A DNA stretch of 64,000 nt. Origin: Meghimatium bilineatum (taxonomy: Eukaryota; Mollusca; Gastropoda; Stylommatophora; Philomycidae). The notes beneath the pieces are model-generated. The model had not been told where the DNA came from, ran no database searches, and worked only from the letters and a program-made list of their open reading frames with translations. Position 1 is the stretch's first letter. The number at the start of each line of letters is the position of its first letter. Both the position numbers and the translations under genes were made by a program. Positions 34,301 through 49,300 of this stretch are shown here, piece after piece. The stretch lies in contig CM067317.1 of the NCBI GenBank assembly GCA_034231615.1, positions 44,338,652 through 44,402,651 on the forward strand. The letters are read 5' to 3'.

Positions 34301-37300
34301 TACAGAAGAATAGGGAGAGCATCTTGGAACAAGGAGGTTCTATAACAAATAAAATATTTTGGACACATTAAAAAACATGACAACTTGTTGAAGACTTTTC
34401 TTGAAAATATAGCAGTTCAGGTTATTAAAATTAATTATGTAAATCAAACAAATCTGTGATTGATGTTCATTCTGTGTGGTTGGAGAACTCCAATATGACA
34501 AATCTGCTGATATTCCAAAGACTAACATTGCTGGTCACCAGAGTAGCAATGTAGCAAACCAGTTACAGAAGCATCAGAGCTACCATGATATAAAGGACTG
34601 TTAAAATGATTGACTACTGGGGAATAATGATGATTCATGATATCTCTTAAATGTTAGTGAATCTCTGCCAAACATCTGCCGGTTTCACCAATGTACTTCA
34701 AATCACAATGCTTGCATATGATAGCATATATTAAATTATGGGACAAATATGAAAAAGGAGTCTTGAATGTCAAAATGGGACTTAGGGAACTGAAGCATGG
34801 GAGTTAGAATAACAAAAGGGCAAGTCAAATAATTCTGGGGACAAGGAGCAGTTCCAGGGTGAATTTTAATTAGACAGAAGTCAAATGTGTTGAGCCATTA
34901 GTGCAAATAAAATGATGACATAACACAAATTAAATTCTTTAGACTACATCCTGCTGGAAATCTAGTAGGACCATTGTCCTGCTACAAGAAAGATCCAGCT
35001 GAACGCTGAAGATAAACTATCATATTCTGAAAGTTGTACCATGTTCTTATAGTTGTATCAGAATAATTACCATCATGTGGCCTCCTAGATAGGTCTGTGG
35101 CCACCCAATTTCAAATGTTGTCTCTGTGGTCCCACCTGCAATTTTCCATGGTTTACACAGAAAACCACTACTTTAAAAACATTCATATTGCCAGGAATGA
35201 CTTGAATCTGAAAATACTGAAAATGGTTACATAAGTGATGTAAGGGTTATGTAGGTAATGACTAAAAAGGTTATTATGTAAGGGATTCTCCTTATATAGT
35301 ATGAGGTCTTGTGCCAGTCTTTCACAATAATACTTGTTCTCTCTGTACCACAATTTCATCTTAATAATCATGTATTAGGTATCAAACTCATGTACTTGAC
35401 ATCTGACATTAGCTAATAATGACAATTGTTTACCTGACAGTGTCATGTTTGATGATTTGTCTGTATGGAAAGAGAGAAAAGTGACAGAGGAAGATATACA
35501 AGCTGCCTTGCATATGGGCACCCACTACCAGATAATCAATCATGAACTCTATAGGCAACATGAATGCATGTTCCCATTCAGGTTAGTGTATTGATGCACA
35601 CAATTTTAAGGTTACTTTAGATTGTCTTATTTAAATAAGTATCTCCCACAGAGACTGATGATGTGAAATGTTTATGGAGACACAGGTAAGCAATCAAGTG
35701 GAAACCATAAACAATGTTTCAAAGACTACTTCAAGACATCTCTCAAGCACTATACTATTGACCCAAGTTCTAGAGAAACCACAGTTCTTAACCATCCAGC
35801 CTGAATTTATTAGATCAGTGTGGGTCTTAAAAGATTAGAACAGAGTCGTCTAACACAAGTTTATACTTCTAAATCTTCAAAATGTTGCTTAGATAAGTTG
35901 TCAGTTCGGATTTAACCTTTAGGATGCGTGCAGCAACTTTAATCACCGACATTTTCCCTTATCTGGTTAGCGATTGGCGAGTATATTTGCCGCCGTAGAC
36001 CACAGTTGCTAGGTACACTTCAATCAATTAAAAATCTCCAATATTTCATATTTTTTTCACAAGATTTGTTAAATCTGGCATTTTATTCAATTGACTACCT
36101 TTTCGAGCAGTTTTAATGGCAATCATATGCCTAATGTCATGTAAATATCGATATTGTCGCAACATATTGATAAATTCAAACAAAAGCATCGCCATGACAG
36201 TAAAGTCTGTTTTATAGACGTATATTTTATTGAATTTTCATTAAAATTATTATGGATTGTGATTCAAATGATTAATGGAGACATAGGTCATTTCCACACT
36301 AGAAAATTAGTTACACCACGCTGTTTTATCTAATTTGGTATTAAAACATCAACCAAGTTCGAACAATACATTTCTGGACTAGATCTAGGTTTATATAAGG
36401 ATTTTAAAACATACCTGAAGGTGTAATCCATGAAATTATAGTGATTAATCCATGAATGGTGCATGAATGGCACGCTAATTGGGTCTATCTTATACTGTTT
36501 CCACTCTGGAATATTTAATAAACTTCTTGCAATTGTATTTTCGTTCTAAAGGTAAAAAAATCGCTGAGTTTTTGTGTAAAATTATCTTTGAGACTGTCTT
36601 CCATGTCTTGTATCACACACACACAAACAAAACCTACAGCAATGTATGCAAAATTCAATTCTTTATTTATATGTGCAAAAATTATTTAAATATCTCTAAC
36701 AACAAAAAAGTTATCGCAATTTCAAAACAGCCACCGATGATTGCGTAACATTTCCGAAAATTAATTCAGCAGCAGGACAGAAATTACGTAAATGTAAACA
36801 CAGGGTTCTACAGATTAAATAATTGTTTTGTCCAAATTTAAAAAATAATTTACTTGCACTAACCAAAAGTGCGATGGAAAATATATATAAAACATATAAG
36901 GAAAAAAATGGCGCCCCATGCCACACACGTTCAAATCTTTATATAGCTAACAAAATTGATTTTGTAACACATCAAAATCATGCTAGAAATAATGTGGAAA
37001 TATTACACTATCGATTGAAATCATCCTTATATTGATATAAATACTGAAAGTGGTTAAATAAACCAAAACGTGTCCATGTCGTTTTATCGACTCAGCGTAA
37101 CTTGTAATGGTACCATAGGATTAAATATTTGGTTCTACATAGTGAAACAGTTAAGTGACAGTTTGTTAAAAATCTCTCACTGAGATATGAAGAAGGAAAA
37201 GGAGTAAATGTCACATTAAAATTGCTTTCACATCAATATTTTTTGTAGTTTGCAATTTCAGAAGGTGATCCTGCAGAAATCCCTTCTTGAGCCCTGGGTT

Positions 37301-40300
37301 TGGAACCTGTGCCATAGTTGCTGCTGCTAATATGACATAGTTGTAGCTACTAATAGTGATGTATCTCATAGTTGTTGCTACTAATACAGGTGTATCTCAT
37401 AGTTGTAGCTACTAATACAGGTGTATCTCATAGTTGTAGCTACTAATAGTGATGTATCTCATAGTTTTTGCTACTAATACTGATGCAGCTCATAGTTGTA
37501 GCTACTAATACAGATGTGTCTCATAGTTGTAGCTACTAATGCAGGTGTATCTCATAGTTGTAGCTACTAATACAGGTGTATCTCATAGTTGTAGCTACTA
37601 GTACAGGTGTGTCTCATAGTTGTATCTACTAATACAGGTGTATCTCATAGTTGTAGCTACAAATACTGATGTGTCTCATAGTTCCTACTACTAATGAGTT
37701 TTCTGTTGGTCATCTTGATTGAGCAGGTGTAGTGGAGTTGAACATTTTATCTTGGAAGTAATCCATGAACTACCAGATCTTGAGCTAATCATCAATGTCA
37801 AAGACTGGCCGCAGGTTCCACGGCATCTGCAACCTCGACCCGTTTTCTCCTTCAGTAAAGTGGTGAGTCTTATTTCTCTCTGTGTAATATGTATCCAATC
37901 CAGTTCTCTGTGCCATATTAATCCATTTCAGTTTTCTCTGTGTTATATTAATCCATTTCAGTTTTCTCAGTGTGATATTCTTCTTTCGTTCACTTGAAGC
38001 GTGTCTATATCTGTAATTCTGTCTCATCAATAAAACTCAGTTTTATGTAGTTTACATAGTGACCCTATAGAGCTTTGATTCCAGTTTTGATTCTTCTGGC
38101 CAATATGTTTGCTTCAGCATTTCATACTTAGAATATTCTTGAAGTATATGTTTGGCACTATGTGCTGCCTGTCCACATATACACAGGGCTGTGTTGCCAA
38201 TCTTGAATTTTGTGTACATGTGACTGCGGAGTCAGTTATGTCTCATTCTGAGACGTAGAATTACAACTTGTTCTGATCTGTTCATAATGTGATAAGACCA
38301 ACTGGCTAAGGAAGGTGCTACCAAAGACCAACCAGATGTACCAATCACCTACCATCAGAAAAAACAGATGATCACGTCGATAAGAAAGCTATAAACACCA
38401 ACACAAGATAACTATCACATTATGAACAGATTAGAACAAGTTGTAACTCTACGCCTCAGTGTGATATTAGTCCAATCCAGCTCTCTCTGTATGATATGAG
38501 TCCAATCCAGCTCTCTCTGTGTGATATGAGTCCAATCCAGCTCTCTCTGTGTGATATGAGTGCAATCCAGTTTTCGCTATGTGATAGGAGTCTAACCCAG
38601 TTCTCTGCGTGTGATATGAGTCAAATATAGTTATCTCTGTGTGATATGAGTCCAATCTATTTCTTCTCTGTGTGGTATGAGTCCAATCTAGTTCTCTGTA
38701 TGATACGAGTGCAATCTAGCTCTTGCCTGTATGAACTATGCCACTATATGTCATGGGTAATAAGTTAAACATGGTTTCTTCTATATTAATTCTCAAGTTT
38801 CTGCTGATTAGCAAGATGTAATATGAAGAATGGAATGAAGTGGTTTGTGGTTTACAGCTTGGCTGTGATATCTACATTTTTTTGCCCAAGACATTCAACT
38901 TCAATATGACTTTTGGGTCATTTTGACAGGACAGCCAACTGCACCCCTAAAAGCTCCTTAATCGCCTCTTATGATGTTTGTGATAGGTGACAGCATCACT
39001 ATTATTCTTTGCTCAACTTTCAGGAGATTGAAACACCATCGAGTCGAATGGCTGCTGGAACAGAGGGTGGAGCACTTATGGGAATGCCCCACATGCTGTG
39101 AGGCCAGTTTTCTAATCAAGAATCAATCCTAGTATATGGGCCTACCTTTTTTTTGCGTGAAGCAAAACACAATAAAGTTTCCGCTATTATTTCCCTCGGC
39201 TATAATTACCCATCAGTCATTGGAGAAAAAGATATTTAACTTAGGAGGATTGTATGGATGGAAATCTCCGTGGGTGGACTGCACATGGGCTGTGGGCTCT
39301 CAGTGGGTGGCGCACACATCTTTGCATGGGGCAGCAGTCCTTGTGATTGTAACAGACTTCCTACATCTATAACAAACTTACAATTATGTGAGCCATTTTA
39401 TATCTAGGACTAAACCGGCAGTCAGTGACATCACAAAATTTTGGATCAAAACAGATTTTATAAAAATATGGATGATAGAGCCATTTGCCAGGATAGTACT
39501 TCAAATCTTTCTCAAGTAGTTTTATTTTGTGCCATTAAGCATCGTCGAGGGGTAAAATTGGAATTGTCTGTCTTTGGCCATTTGAGTCGCGTTAGCTATG
39601 GTCAGCTCGTGTCTCTTTAAGATTTCTTTGTTTGTCTTCACCCATCTTATTCTTAGTCTTCCTCATGCCATGCAGCTCAATCTGTTGTATTCATGAAAGA
39701 TTGGTTATGTTTGTTCCATGGCCAACCACTTGGTTTGCTGTCTCTTGATGTAGTCTTAGCTTGAGATAGTCTTTATTTCTTTTCTGATATCTTTATTTCT
39801 CTGTCAGTCTCTTCTAGTGACATTTATAGCTTTCCTCAATCATCTCATTTCACACACTTTGATCTTTTTTGCTAATGTTAAAATACTGTTTGTCAATTGC
39901 TGTTTTCTAGCCATGTAGATTGTTGGATATTTGAGTATTGATGACAGCTGGTTAGTTGTTGTTCATAAATATTTGTAGCCATGTTGGATTGTATCTGTCA
40001 TCCCCCATCTTTCTGAGACTTACAAATAAACGTTCTTCATGTTGTTATAAAAGACCTCAGTTTGGTGCCTTAATTTATGTTTTTTGCTGCTAATATTTTC
40101 ATAAGAAGCTCATGTGGCTCAACTCGCCAGCCATGTCATCAGATATGACCCCCATAGAACACTTATGGGATGAACTCGACACACGACTCTGCCAGCAAGA
40201 TGTGGCTCCAGCCAATCTCTGACAGTTGTCTCTTGCACTGCGGGAAGAGTGAGCAGCCAACCCACAACAACCGATCTAACGGCTATTCTGATCCTTGTCA

Positions 40301-43300
40301 TGGAGATGTAGTTCTCTGATAGAGGCCAGAGGAGGCCATACACCTTACCGAAACGGAGGCCTCTGTTGCAAAGAATAAAAATCCAAACCAAGTTTAATTA
40401 ACATCATTTCATTTTTAAAGTCTGAAAGGTTCTTCATGCCAAGGTTGAAACATTAATTCTGTAAATAAAATTTTGGTACACGTTTGAAATTTGGTGTTCA
40501 TTAACGGTGCAATAATGTTGCGTTCCTTTTTTGAACAATATATAATAACAATAACACCCATAACTGTCAGGATCAAAGTGGTGTCACATTGAGACATTTG
40601 GTACAGAGCGGTTTCCACGCATCTCTATCCTACCATTCTGATGAGTTTGGAAACTCAACACCCTGTCCATTATCAAGCCATGTTTTCTTTGGTCACCTCA
40701 TCTTCTTCCACCCTCCACCATACCTTGAAGAAGAGTTTAATATCTCACAATGACAGTTCAGTGGGCTTGTTTTAATGTAGTGGTGCCCAACCCCTCACAA
40801 TGAAATGGCTACTGAAAAACACAGATATTGTCACATGCCATTTAACTTTAAGTCAATATATAAAAGAGTAAATTAAATGTTTTGGAAGCATAATTGACAT
40901 TAAATAAAAGATGTTTGTTTTATTTCAGGCAAATCGTAGCTGGGATATCATGTATCCTGCTTGGACATTCTGGGAGGGTGGTCCAGCAGTGTGGCCAATA
41001 TACCCTACAGGACTGGGAAGGTGGGACTTGCAAATGGATATTATATCTAGGTTAGTCCTCAAGCTGGTGTTGTTGAGATGTTGTGGTGTTGTCGAGGCAT
41101 AGGTGTCAACTAGTACGGATTTTCCATATTAATACAGATTTCTGAACCTCCTCCCACACCAATTTAAAAAAACAATTTGATTTTAATTTTTTTATATTGA
41201 GGAGCCACAAAAAATTAGTGGAATTTTTGCGTGCTAAATACTGACATTTTTGTTGAAATACCGAAATAAATTGTTAAAAATACAATTTATGAAAAAATAA
41301 GTTGACATCTATGGTTGAGGTGTGGTGGTGTTGTTGAGCTGGGGCTGTGTTGTTGAACTAATATAAACAATGCGGGTTACTGCACAGTTGAGATTAAGAG
41401 AAGAACAGCAATGATGTTGTCTAAAATAAAACAGCTGATGAAACTATAGCAGGGTACTAACATAAGAACCAAGTTGTATTTACTACAAACATGTGTGTTT
41501 CCTGTAACTACATGTGGATGTGAAGCATGGGCACTAAATAAACAGTGGCCAAGATAATAACATCTTTTGCATTAAAGTGCTATAGAAGAGTTCTGAGAAT
41601 ACCATGGACAGCAAGGAAAACAAACCAGGAGGTGTTAAGAACAATTAGCACCCAGGAAGGCTGGTTTCTGAACACCATAATAAAGAAAAAGCTAGTTTTT
41701 TTCGGTTACATTAAGAGACACAACAGCATGGAGAGTGCTACTGGAGGGAATGATAGAAGGCAACAGGGCCGAAGATGCCATTGGACAAAAGACATTCAAG
41801 AATGCCTGTGTATGTCATTAAAAGAGACTTGCTCAAGACCGCAGAGAATTCAAGAGATCTATAGAGATGACTACGTTCTGGAAAGAATAGGAATTTGGTG
41901 ATGAGCTCCTGTCATTCTGGAAAAATTATTTTGGGGACATTAGCTAATTTCATTCTGAAACAATATTTTTGGGACATTAGCTAATTTCATTCTGATACAA
42001 TATTTTTGGGACATTAGCTCATGATGTCATTCTAAAAAAATATTTTTGGGACATTAGCTCATGATGTCATTCTAAAAAAAATTATTTTGGGGACATTAGC
42101 TCATATCATTCTGATACAATATTTTGAAGACAGACGCTTATGTCGTGTGGGCAGTAGCTTGTGTCATTCTTGGACAATACTTTTCAGGGCTGCAGAAGAG
42201 TGGCCTTGGGAACAGAAAGAAGATAAAGCATTTTTTCGTGGGTCAAGGACTAGTGCCGAGAGAGATCCACTGATCTTGCTATCTCGTTCAGAACCAGACT
42301 TGGTGGATGCTCAATATACCAAAAATCAAGCCTGGAAATCTGATGAGGTAATTGTTTGTCACTATCTAGCTGGTTCTGTTTGCTATCTAGTTAATTGATT
42401 GGTTGGTTGGTTAGTAGATTGGGTGGTTGGTAGATTTGTTGCTTGGTTTGTTTGTTTGTTCATTGGTTGGTTGGTTGGTTTATTCATTGGTTGATTGGTA
42501 GGCTGGTTGCTTGGTTAGATTCTTTGTTTGTTTGTTCATTGGTTGGTTGGTTGATTGATTCATCACATCTTGATTAGGTAGTTATTCATCACATCACCAT
42601 TACTGTACACAGGACACATCCATAGTATGCTCCAATCACAAGAACAAATATATACTGTTGCACACACAGCTCAAGCTCTCATTATCAGGTGACACATTCT
42701 GTCCAGAACATAGTCTTCCCTATGGACTTCTTTAAATTCTCCGAGGTCTTGAGCAAGTTGTTCCACCTCTTTTAGTGACATGTGCAGACATTCTTGAATG
42801 TCTTTTGTCCAACTTGCCTTTGGTTGCCTTTGTCCCTGTTGCCTTCTATTATCCCCTACAGTAACACACTCTCCATACCATCATGTCTCTTAATGTGACC
42901 GAAATAAACTAGTCTTTTCTTTAATATGGTATTCAGAAGTCAGCCTTCCTGGAAGCTAATTGTTCTTAACACCTGGTTTTTTTTCCTTGCTGTCCATGGT
43001 ATTCTCAGAACTCTTCTATTGCACTTTAATTCAGATGATGTTATTCTCTTGGCCACTGTTTTATTTAGTTTTCATGCTTCACATTTATATGTCGCCACAG
43101 AAAAGACAATCACTAGCATTGATTATATTAGTTCCTGAATAATCAAAATGTGTCACTTATTCTGAATTGCAGTTCTCAATAATAATATTGGGTTTTGATT
43201 TCATTTTGTCAGTTTCCATTATTTTTGTCTTTTTCATATTTGAGAACAAGTTTTGCTGTACACCAAACTTTTGAACTTTTGGGTCAACTTAATTATGTTC

Positions 43301-46300
43301 AGTAGGTCATGTTCCTTTGCTTTTAATAGCAGTGTCGCCTGCATATCTAATTTCTGGTATCTGTAGCCCACCTATATTTACGGGTCTGAAATCAGTCTTC
43401 ATTGTTTTTTAATCTCGTGTTTCTCATTAGTTTTTTCCACATAGATGTTGAACAAGTATGGAGACAAGGTACACCCTTGTCTTACTCCTTTCTGTACATT
43501 GAACCACTCCGATCTTGCACCCTCTACTTTTACTATTGCTCAAGCTGTAGTTTCCCAAATGAAATAATTCTTCAAGAACTTATTAATAGGTTGGCAATGG
43601 CCTGCAACTTGTTTTCCACCTGAGTATATCCACAATTACACAATGACTGACAGTTCTATTTCTCTGTTGCTTAACAAACATTCTATTGCGTGAAATGCTA
43701 TTGCGAAACTGTGTGTGCATTTAACGTTATTATACTATACACTGTATTCGTTGCCACAAGAGAAGGAACTAAACAAAGTTAAGAGGTTCTAAAAACACTT
43801 AATATGAAGAAAGAATTACTAAGAGAAATCAAGATTAGACAAATAAAATATTTTGGACACATTAAAAGAAATGACACCTTGTTGAAGACCTTACTTGAAG
43901 GTAAAGTCAAAGGGAAACGAGCAAGAGGTAGACAGAGATACGCGATACGTGTGGGAGAATAACATCACAATATGGACAGGGTACAGTCTAGCAGAGTGCA
44001 TCACCAAAACAAGAGGCAGGGGATGTTGAGATCTGTTGCAGCCAACCTTTTTTGCAGAAATGGTACTAGATGATGTCTGCCTGCCAAGTTTCTGGCTTGC
44101 CTCTCCTGATTTCACCAAGGGACAATTGAAGGGTATCTCTTATTTCCCTTGACTTTTCTAATTGCAATTGAATTGACAGTGGGCGTGAACAGTGAACACA
44201 CCCACCTCTGGTTTATTGATATCTCCTAAAAACTAAAAGTTCATCCAGTTTCAGGTGTGTGCAGCTCAATCTAACTTATCTATAAATCCATAATTTGTCA
44301 TGGTCATAAGGGTACCACATTGAATGCTTCAGAACAAAGTCCTCCAATGATTTCTTCAATGATGAGGTTGAGTGAGAAAAAATCATGTCTTCTCCAGTCT
44401 TAACATCAAAGCTCTTAAACTTAACAAGAATTGACTAATTGGCACCTGGAATGTGCACACTTTTAACGCTTGCAAAAAGGTCAGCTGCTCAATACAGTTT
44501 GCTATTTCAGATAAGATAGCATTTAGTCTTGTAACAATTATTGCTTTGTTGCAAAAATATGAACCAGCTATGAGTAGAGATTATCATGTTGCAAAAATAT
44601 GAACCAGCTATGAGTATAGACTATCACACTGGCAATTCCATAATTCTGATCTAAATAATTCCATCAGAATATAGCTACTCACAATTCCTGTTCAGTGTTG
44701 TTTATCAATATTTAAAAAAAATATCTATTAGGTTTTTCTTTCTGGCTGTATCAATTTTTACTCAAATCTCCTGCAGCTTGAGAGTAACCATGATTCACAT
44801 TTATGAAAATCTTCTTAACTGACAAGATCCCTTTGGGTAATGACTATGTTAGAGTGATACCTTTTGATACTGTGACCATACTTACCAACTTATCAGCTCA
44901 CTCCTTACCTTCAACACGCACATGACCAGACACGACTATGAAGATAATTTTTCTGGTTACAAATTGTGCTAAGTTATATTTTTCAGTGTGATGGTCAGTG
45001 ATGTGGGAGATGGAAGAGGACCACAGTTTTCTTGATGTTTATTGAGAGCGAGAACAGGTCGCAGGCTATTGCCAACCTATTAATCAGTTCTTGTATAATT
45101 GTTTCATTATGGGAAACTAGAGCTTGAGCAGTTGTATGTAACTGCTTATATTTCTCCTTGTGATTGGAGTATAATTATACTAGGTTTTGGCACAATTACA
45201 ATATTTGCACCTTTCAGTCAATCACAACCAATTACAGCAAACCTTTTACTCTGGTTTACTTGCCATAGTCTATAAAATTCTATAAACAGTTAACAGAGTG
45301 GTCTGTATGTTGTCTATTTCGCCAGCCGCATTCACTTCATATTTCTCTTAGGGACTAAACCAGGGATAGGAAGATATGGTTGAGGGCCATACCTGGCCCA
45401 CCAAGTCACTTTTACTGACCCACCAGGCTGATTAAACATTTGTACTACCGGTAATTTATTTGAAAAGATGGCATGCTATTTTTGTATGTAAAGACATTTT
45501 GGTGTTTGTTTGTGTCTGCTTTATTCTAGATCTGATATCTTTTATGAACCAGGACACTCTTCATAAGCCACCAGCAGCAGAAGTCAAGCTAGAAGATCAC
45601 TGCAAGTACAGGTAACTGCCATCTGTATTTAACCATATCTGATGTGCAAGGCAGTCTTAAAGTTTGAATAATTTGTTCAGATTTCACTATTCACAAGCAA
45701 ATACAGTATATATTGTATATAAATACAGTGTATATAAACCGCACACAAGAAAATCTGCACTGACAAACTTTTTTAATTAGGGAAAAATTGTGGGTCAGAC
45801 AGTTATCTGTAAAGTAAAATCATTTCCTCATATCAAAATTATGAGAAATGCATGAGTTTCAAAGATGAACAAGTCAAAAACTAGCAGCAGACAAGAGTTT
45901 GATATGGTCCTTTGAAAGCTTGCTAGTGTCATAGACAGATTTTACACATTTCCTATCAAGAGCGTAAGACAAATATGTATGTAAAAAATAAAGTAGTCTC
46001 GCAGGTTCACAAAAATGACTACTTTAACCTTAGGCACGCCAGTTTACAATTACGTAATTTCTCTCCTGCCACTGAATACGTTTTCGGAAATGTATCGTTT
46101 GTTGTGAATAAACTGTTTTGAAATCGTGATAACTTTTTTGTTGTTACAGATATTTAAATAATATTTGCACATATAAATAATTTAATTCTGCATATATTGG
46201 TGTACGTTTTGTTTGTGTGTATGTGATACGAGATGTGTGAGAAAGTGATAAAGACAGATTTAGACCTATCTAGAGCTAGGCCTATTGTGTTTTTGATTGA

Positions 46301-49300
46301 TCGAAAGCTGTTGAATATTATATATTTTACATAGTGAAAACCTTGTGGAACTTTGTGGTCTAATTTATTTAATCTATTTAAAGTACTCACTCTTAATATT
46401 TGCACTTTAAATTCTGAATAAGTAATGATTTCACTGAATATATGATGAAATAAAAGTATATAAATCCTGATTCACTGTCATGTCACTTCGCCTCTATGCG
46501 GATGGCTAGAGATTGTTTGGATTTCAAAATCACACGGCATCTCTTGTCGCCATTGTAATACCAGAAACAGGAAGTTAATTAATTTTGCTAGTACCAGTTG
46601 CCAAAACATTCTCTAAAAAAATTACAAATCTGGCTTGTTGTTTTTTTATCACGTTCCACGCTCTGGGTAGCGGATTTAGCCGTCGGAAATCAAGAAATGA
46701 CACAATTTTGGCTAAATGTATTGCCTGAATTGTAAACACGGCGTAATAAAGGTTAATTGGTAAAAAAGTGAAAACTTACATGGTTTGGACATGTAATTCA
46801 TCATGATTCCTCGTCGAAAGCAATTTTGCAGGGAACAGTTGAAGTTGGAAGAAGCAGAGGGGGTAAAAGAAAATCATAGACAGACAACATCCAAGACTGG
46901 ACTGGTCAAGATTTCTCCACACTCAACCACATCATTGAAGATAGAAATTGCCATAGGACTGTGTATTGAAGCATCAAATGTAGTATTCTTAGTTTTAGTT
47001 GGTTTTGTTTGTTAGAACTAACTATCATTACACTTCAGTCAATAACCATTTGAGTTTCAACCCCTTTTATGCAGAGGAAAATATCAGCAGAATACACACA
47101 CTAATTCTGGCATGGATCTCCAATATAATGTCATTCATGTGTGGTGGCTTTTTATTTGTAAGAGTTAAAAACTGACTAAATATTTTTACTACATTGTTTA
47201 CATTGGTTCTTTACTGGTTGAGTTCAGGTTTAAGTAATCAAGGGGTGTTTTTCCTTCTTGCTGAATCAAGAGCTGGTTTATCATTAATTTAACACATTAA
47301 TATCGTAAAAATTAATTATCTGTGTTACTGAAACGCAAGACATGGAATCTATGACATCCGCCCTATGTGCTGTCTTTGGCCCTAGAGGAATAACTAACTT
47401 CACTGGTTAGTGTTATTGGTTATGCATAAGCATCACTGTGATCCAGGCAAACACAAAGGTCTCCCCAAGCTGATATTAAAATGTATGCACTCTAATGGTT
47501 CCCATGACTCACTGGTTAAACACATTTCTCATTCTGCCCATCAAATACCGAGTCTTACTTGTGCCACACTTAAAACCAAAGTTCCCCATTCTCATCTTAG
47601 ATGCATCATCTACCGCAGTAATCATTGGCTCTTCAGCCTGTTTTTAATTTTATCTGAACTGCCAAGGGATTCTTAATGTTTTCAGCTTGCATGTGGATTT
47701 TCAGATTTTATCAATCTTCTCCAATAGGGCTATGCATTTGACAATGTTATTTATGCAGTCTGGGATCACTTAAATATTTTTCTGAGTCACCTCAGTTTTC
47801 AAACTCATGACCTTTAAGGATGAGAGACCAGTGTTCAGTCTCAACACCATCAGAAGACAGCAAATGAGATTTGTATCTGGTCCGTTCAGCTGGCACCTAT
47901 TCACCTTGACACTTGGGCCAACACATTTTTTTTATTCAACTAATCTGCATCATTAAAAAGGATGTGAATTTAATCAAGATTATTTTATTTTTATTTATTA
48001 TATTATTCATTTACCAAAGTCTGAACACCAGAGTAACACTCGTTATTAGTTGATATATATCTTTACATCAGTTTTCCCTAGTTGTTTCACACATTTTACA
48101 TGTATATCATTTATATTATGTTAAATTTATATTTATTTCTCATTTTACATTTGTAACACATATTGCATTAAGTTATAATAATTTTTTACATAATCATATT
48201 TTACATTTATAGAACATTTTTGATTTATAGCTCATCGTACATTTATAATATATTTTATATATTTAGCACACAATTTATATTTAGATAACATTTAATAGTT
48301 ACAGAAAATTTAACATTTACACCACATTTTACTTTTATAGCACATTTATAAATGCATTTGTATACATGTGAATTTGACATATTTTGTACCTGCCATTGTT
48401 ATTCCAGGTATCTTTTTAATTTCCGTGGAGTGGCTGCTAGTTTTCGACTGAAACACCTGTTCCTGTGTAACTCAACTGTCTTCCATGTTGGAAATGAGTG
48501 GGTGGAGTTCTTTTATCCAGCACTTAAACCATGGGTCCATTATGTTCCAGTCAAGGCAGATCTCTCAGATGCTAGGTGAGGACCCATTTAGTTGTTGTTG
48601 TTGATGTTTTTGTTGTATCGATCCCCAGGAATTACAAGCAATTAGCTCTTACTTCCTATATGCAATGTGATGGTTTCTCCAGAGTTTTATTTTCTTACCA
48701 GAAGACTAACTCTTAACAGTGTACAAGTAGTCTCCCACTCAGAGAGAATATATTTTAGGTGTTTTGTTCTTTGTATTTGTTGTTGTCTGTCTTGTTCCTT
48801 GTCTTTATTGTGGTCTGTCTTGTTCCTTGTCATTGTTGTGGTCTGTCTTGTTCCTTGTCTTTGTTGTGGTCTGTCTTGTTCTTTGTTTTTTTTGTTGTGG
48901 TATGTCTTGTTCTTTGTTTTTTGTTGTGGTCTGTCTTGTTCCTTGTCATTGTTGTGGTCTGTCATGTTCCTTGTCTTTGTTGTGGTCTGGCTTGTTCCTT
49001 GTCTTTGTTGTGTTCTGTCTTATTCATTGTCTTTCTTGTGGTCTGTCATGTTCCTTGTCTTTGTTGCGGTCTGTCTTGTTCATTGTCTTTGTTATGTTCT
49101 GACCTGCCTGACTACCCTGCCTGACTATACTGACTACCCTGACTATACTGACTACCCTGACTATACTGACTACCCTGCCTGACTATACTGTTTAGACTAC
49201 CCTGACATGAATTCTGTTTCTCTCACTTTCATATATCCTCTCCAGGGAACTGATTATGTTTGCTAAGAAAAACCCAGACATCGCCAAGGAAATAGCTGAA

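Noticed and set aside
36823..37035. A 70-codon frame beside the third TTAA element, possibly a transposase piece
   Set aside because: No motif of any transposase family can be recognised, and it lies outside the element's right end.
48667..49182. Hydrophobic open frames in three registers, like a membrane protein
   Set aside because: They are produced by a 28-bp minisatellite within POGLUT1 intron 8.
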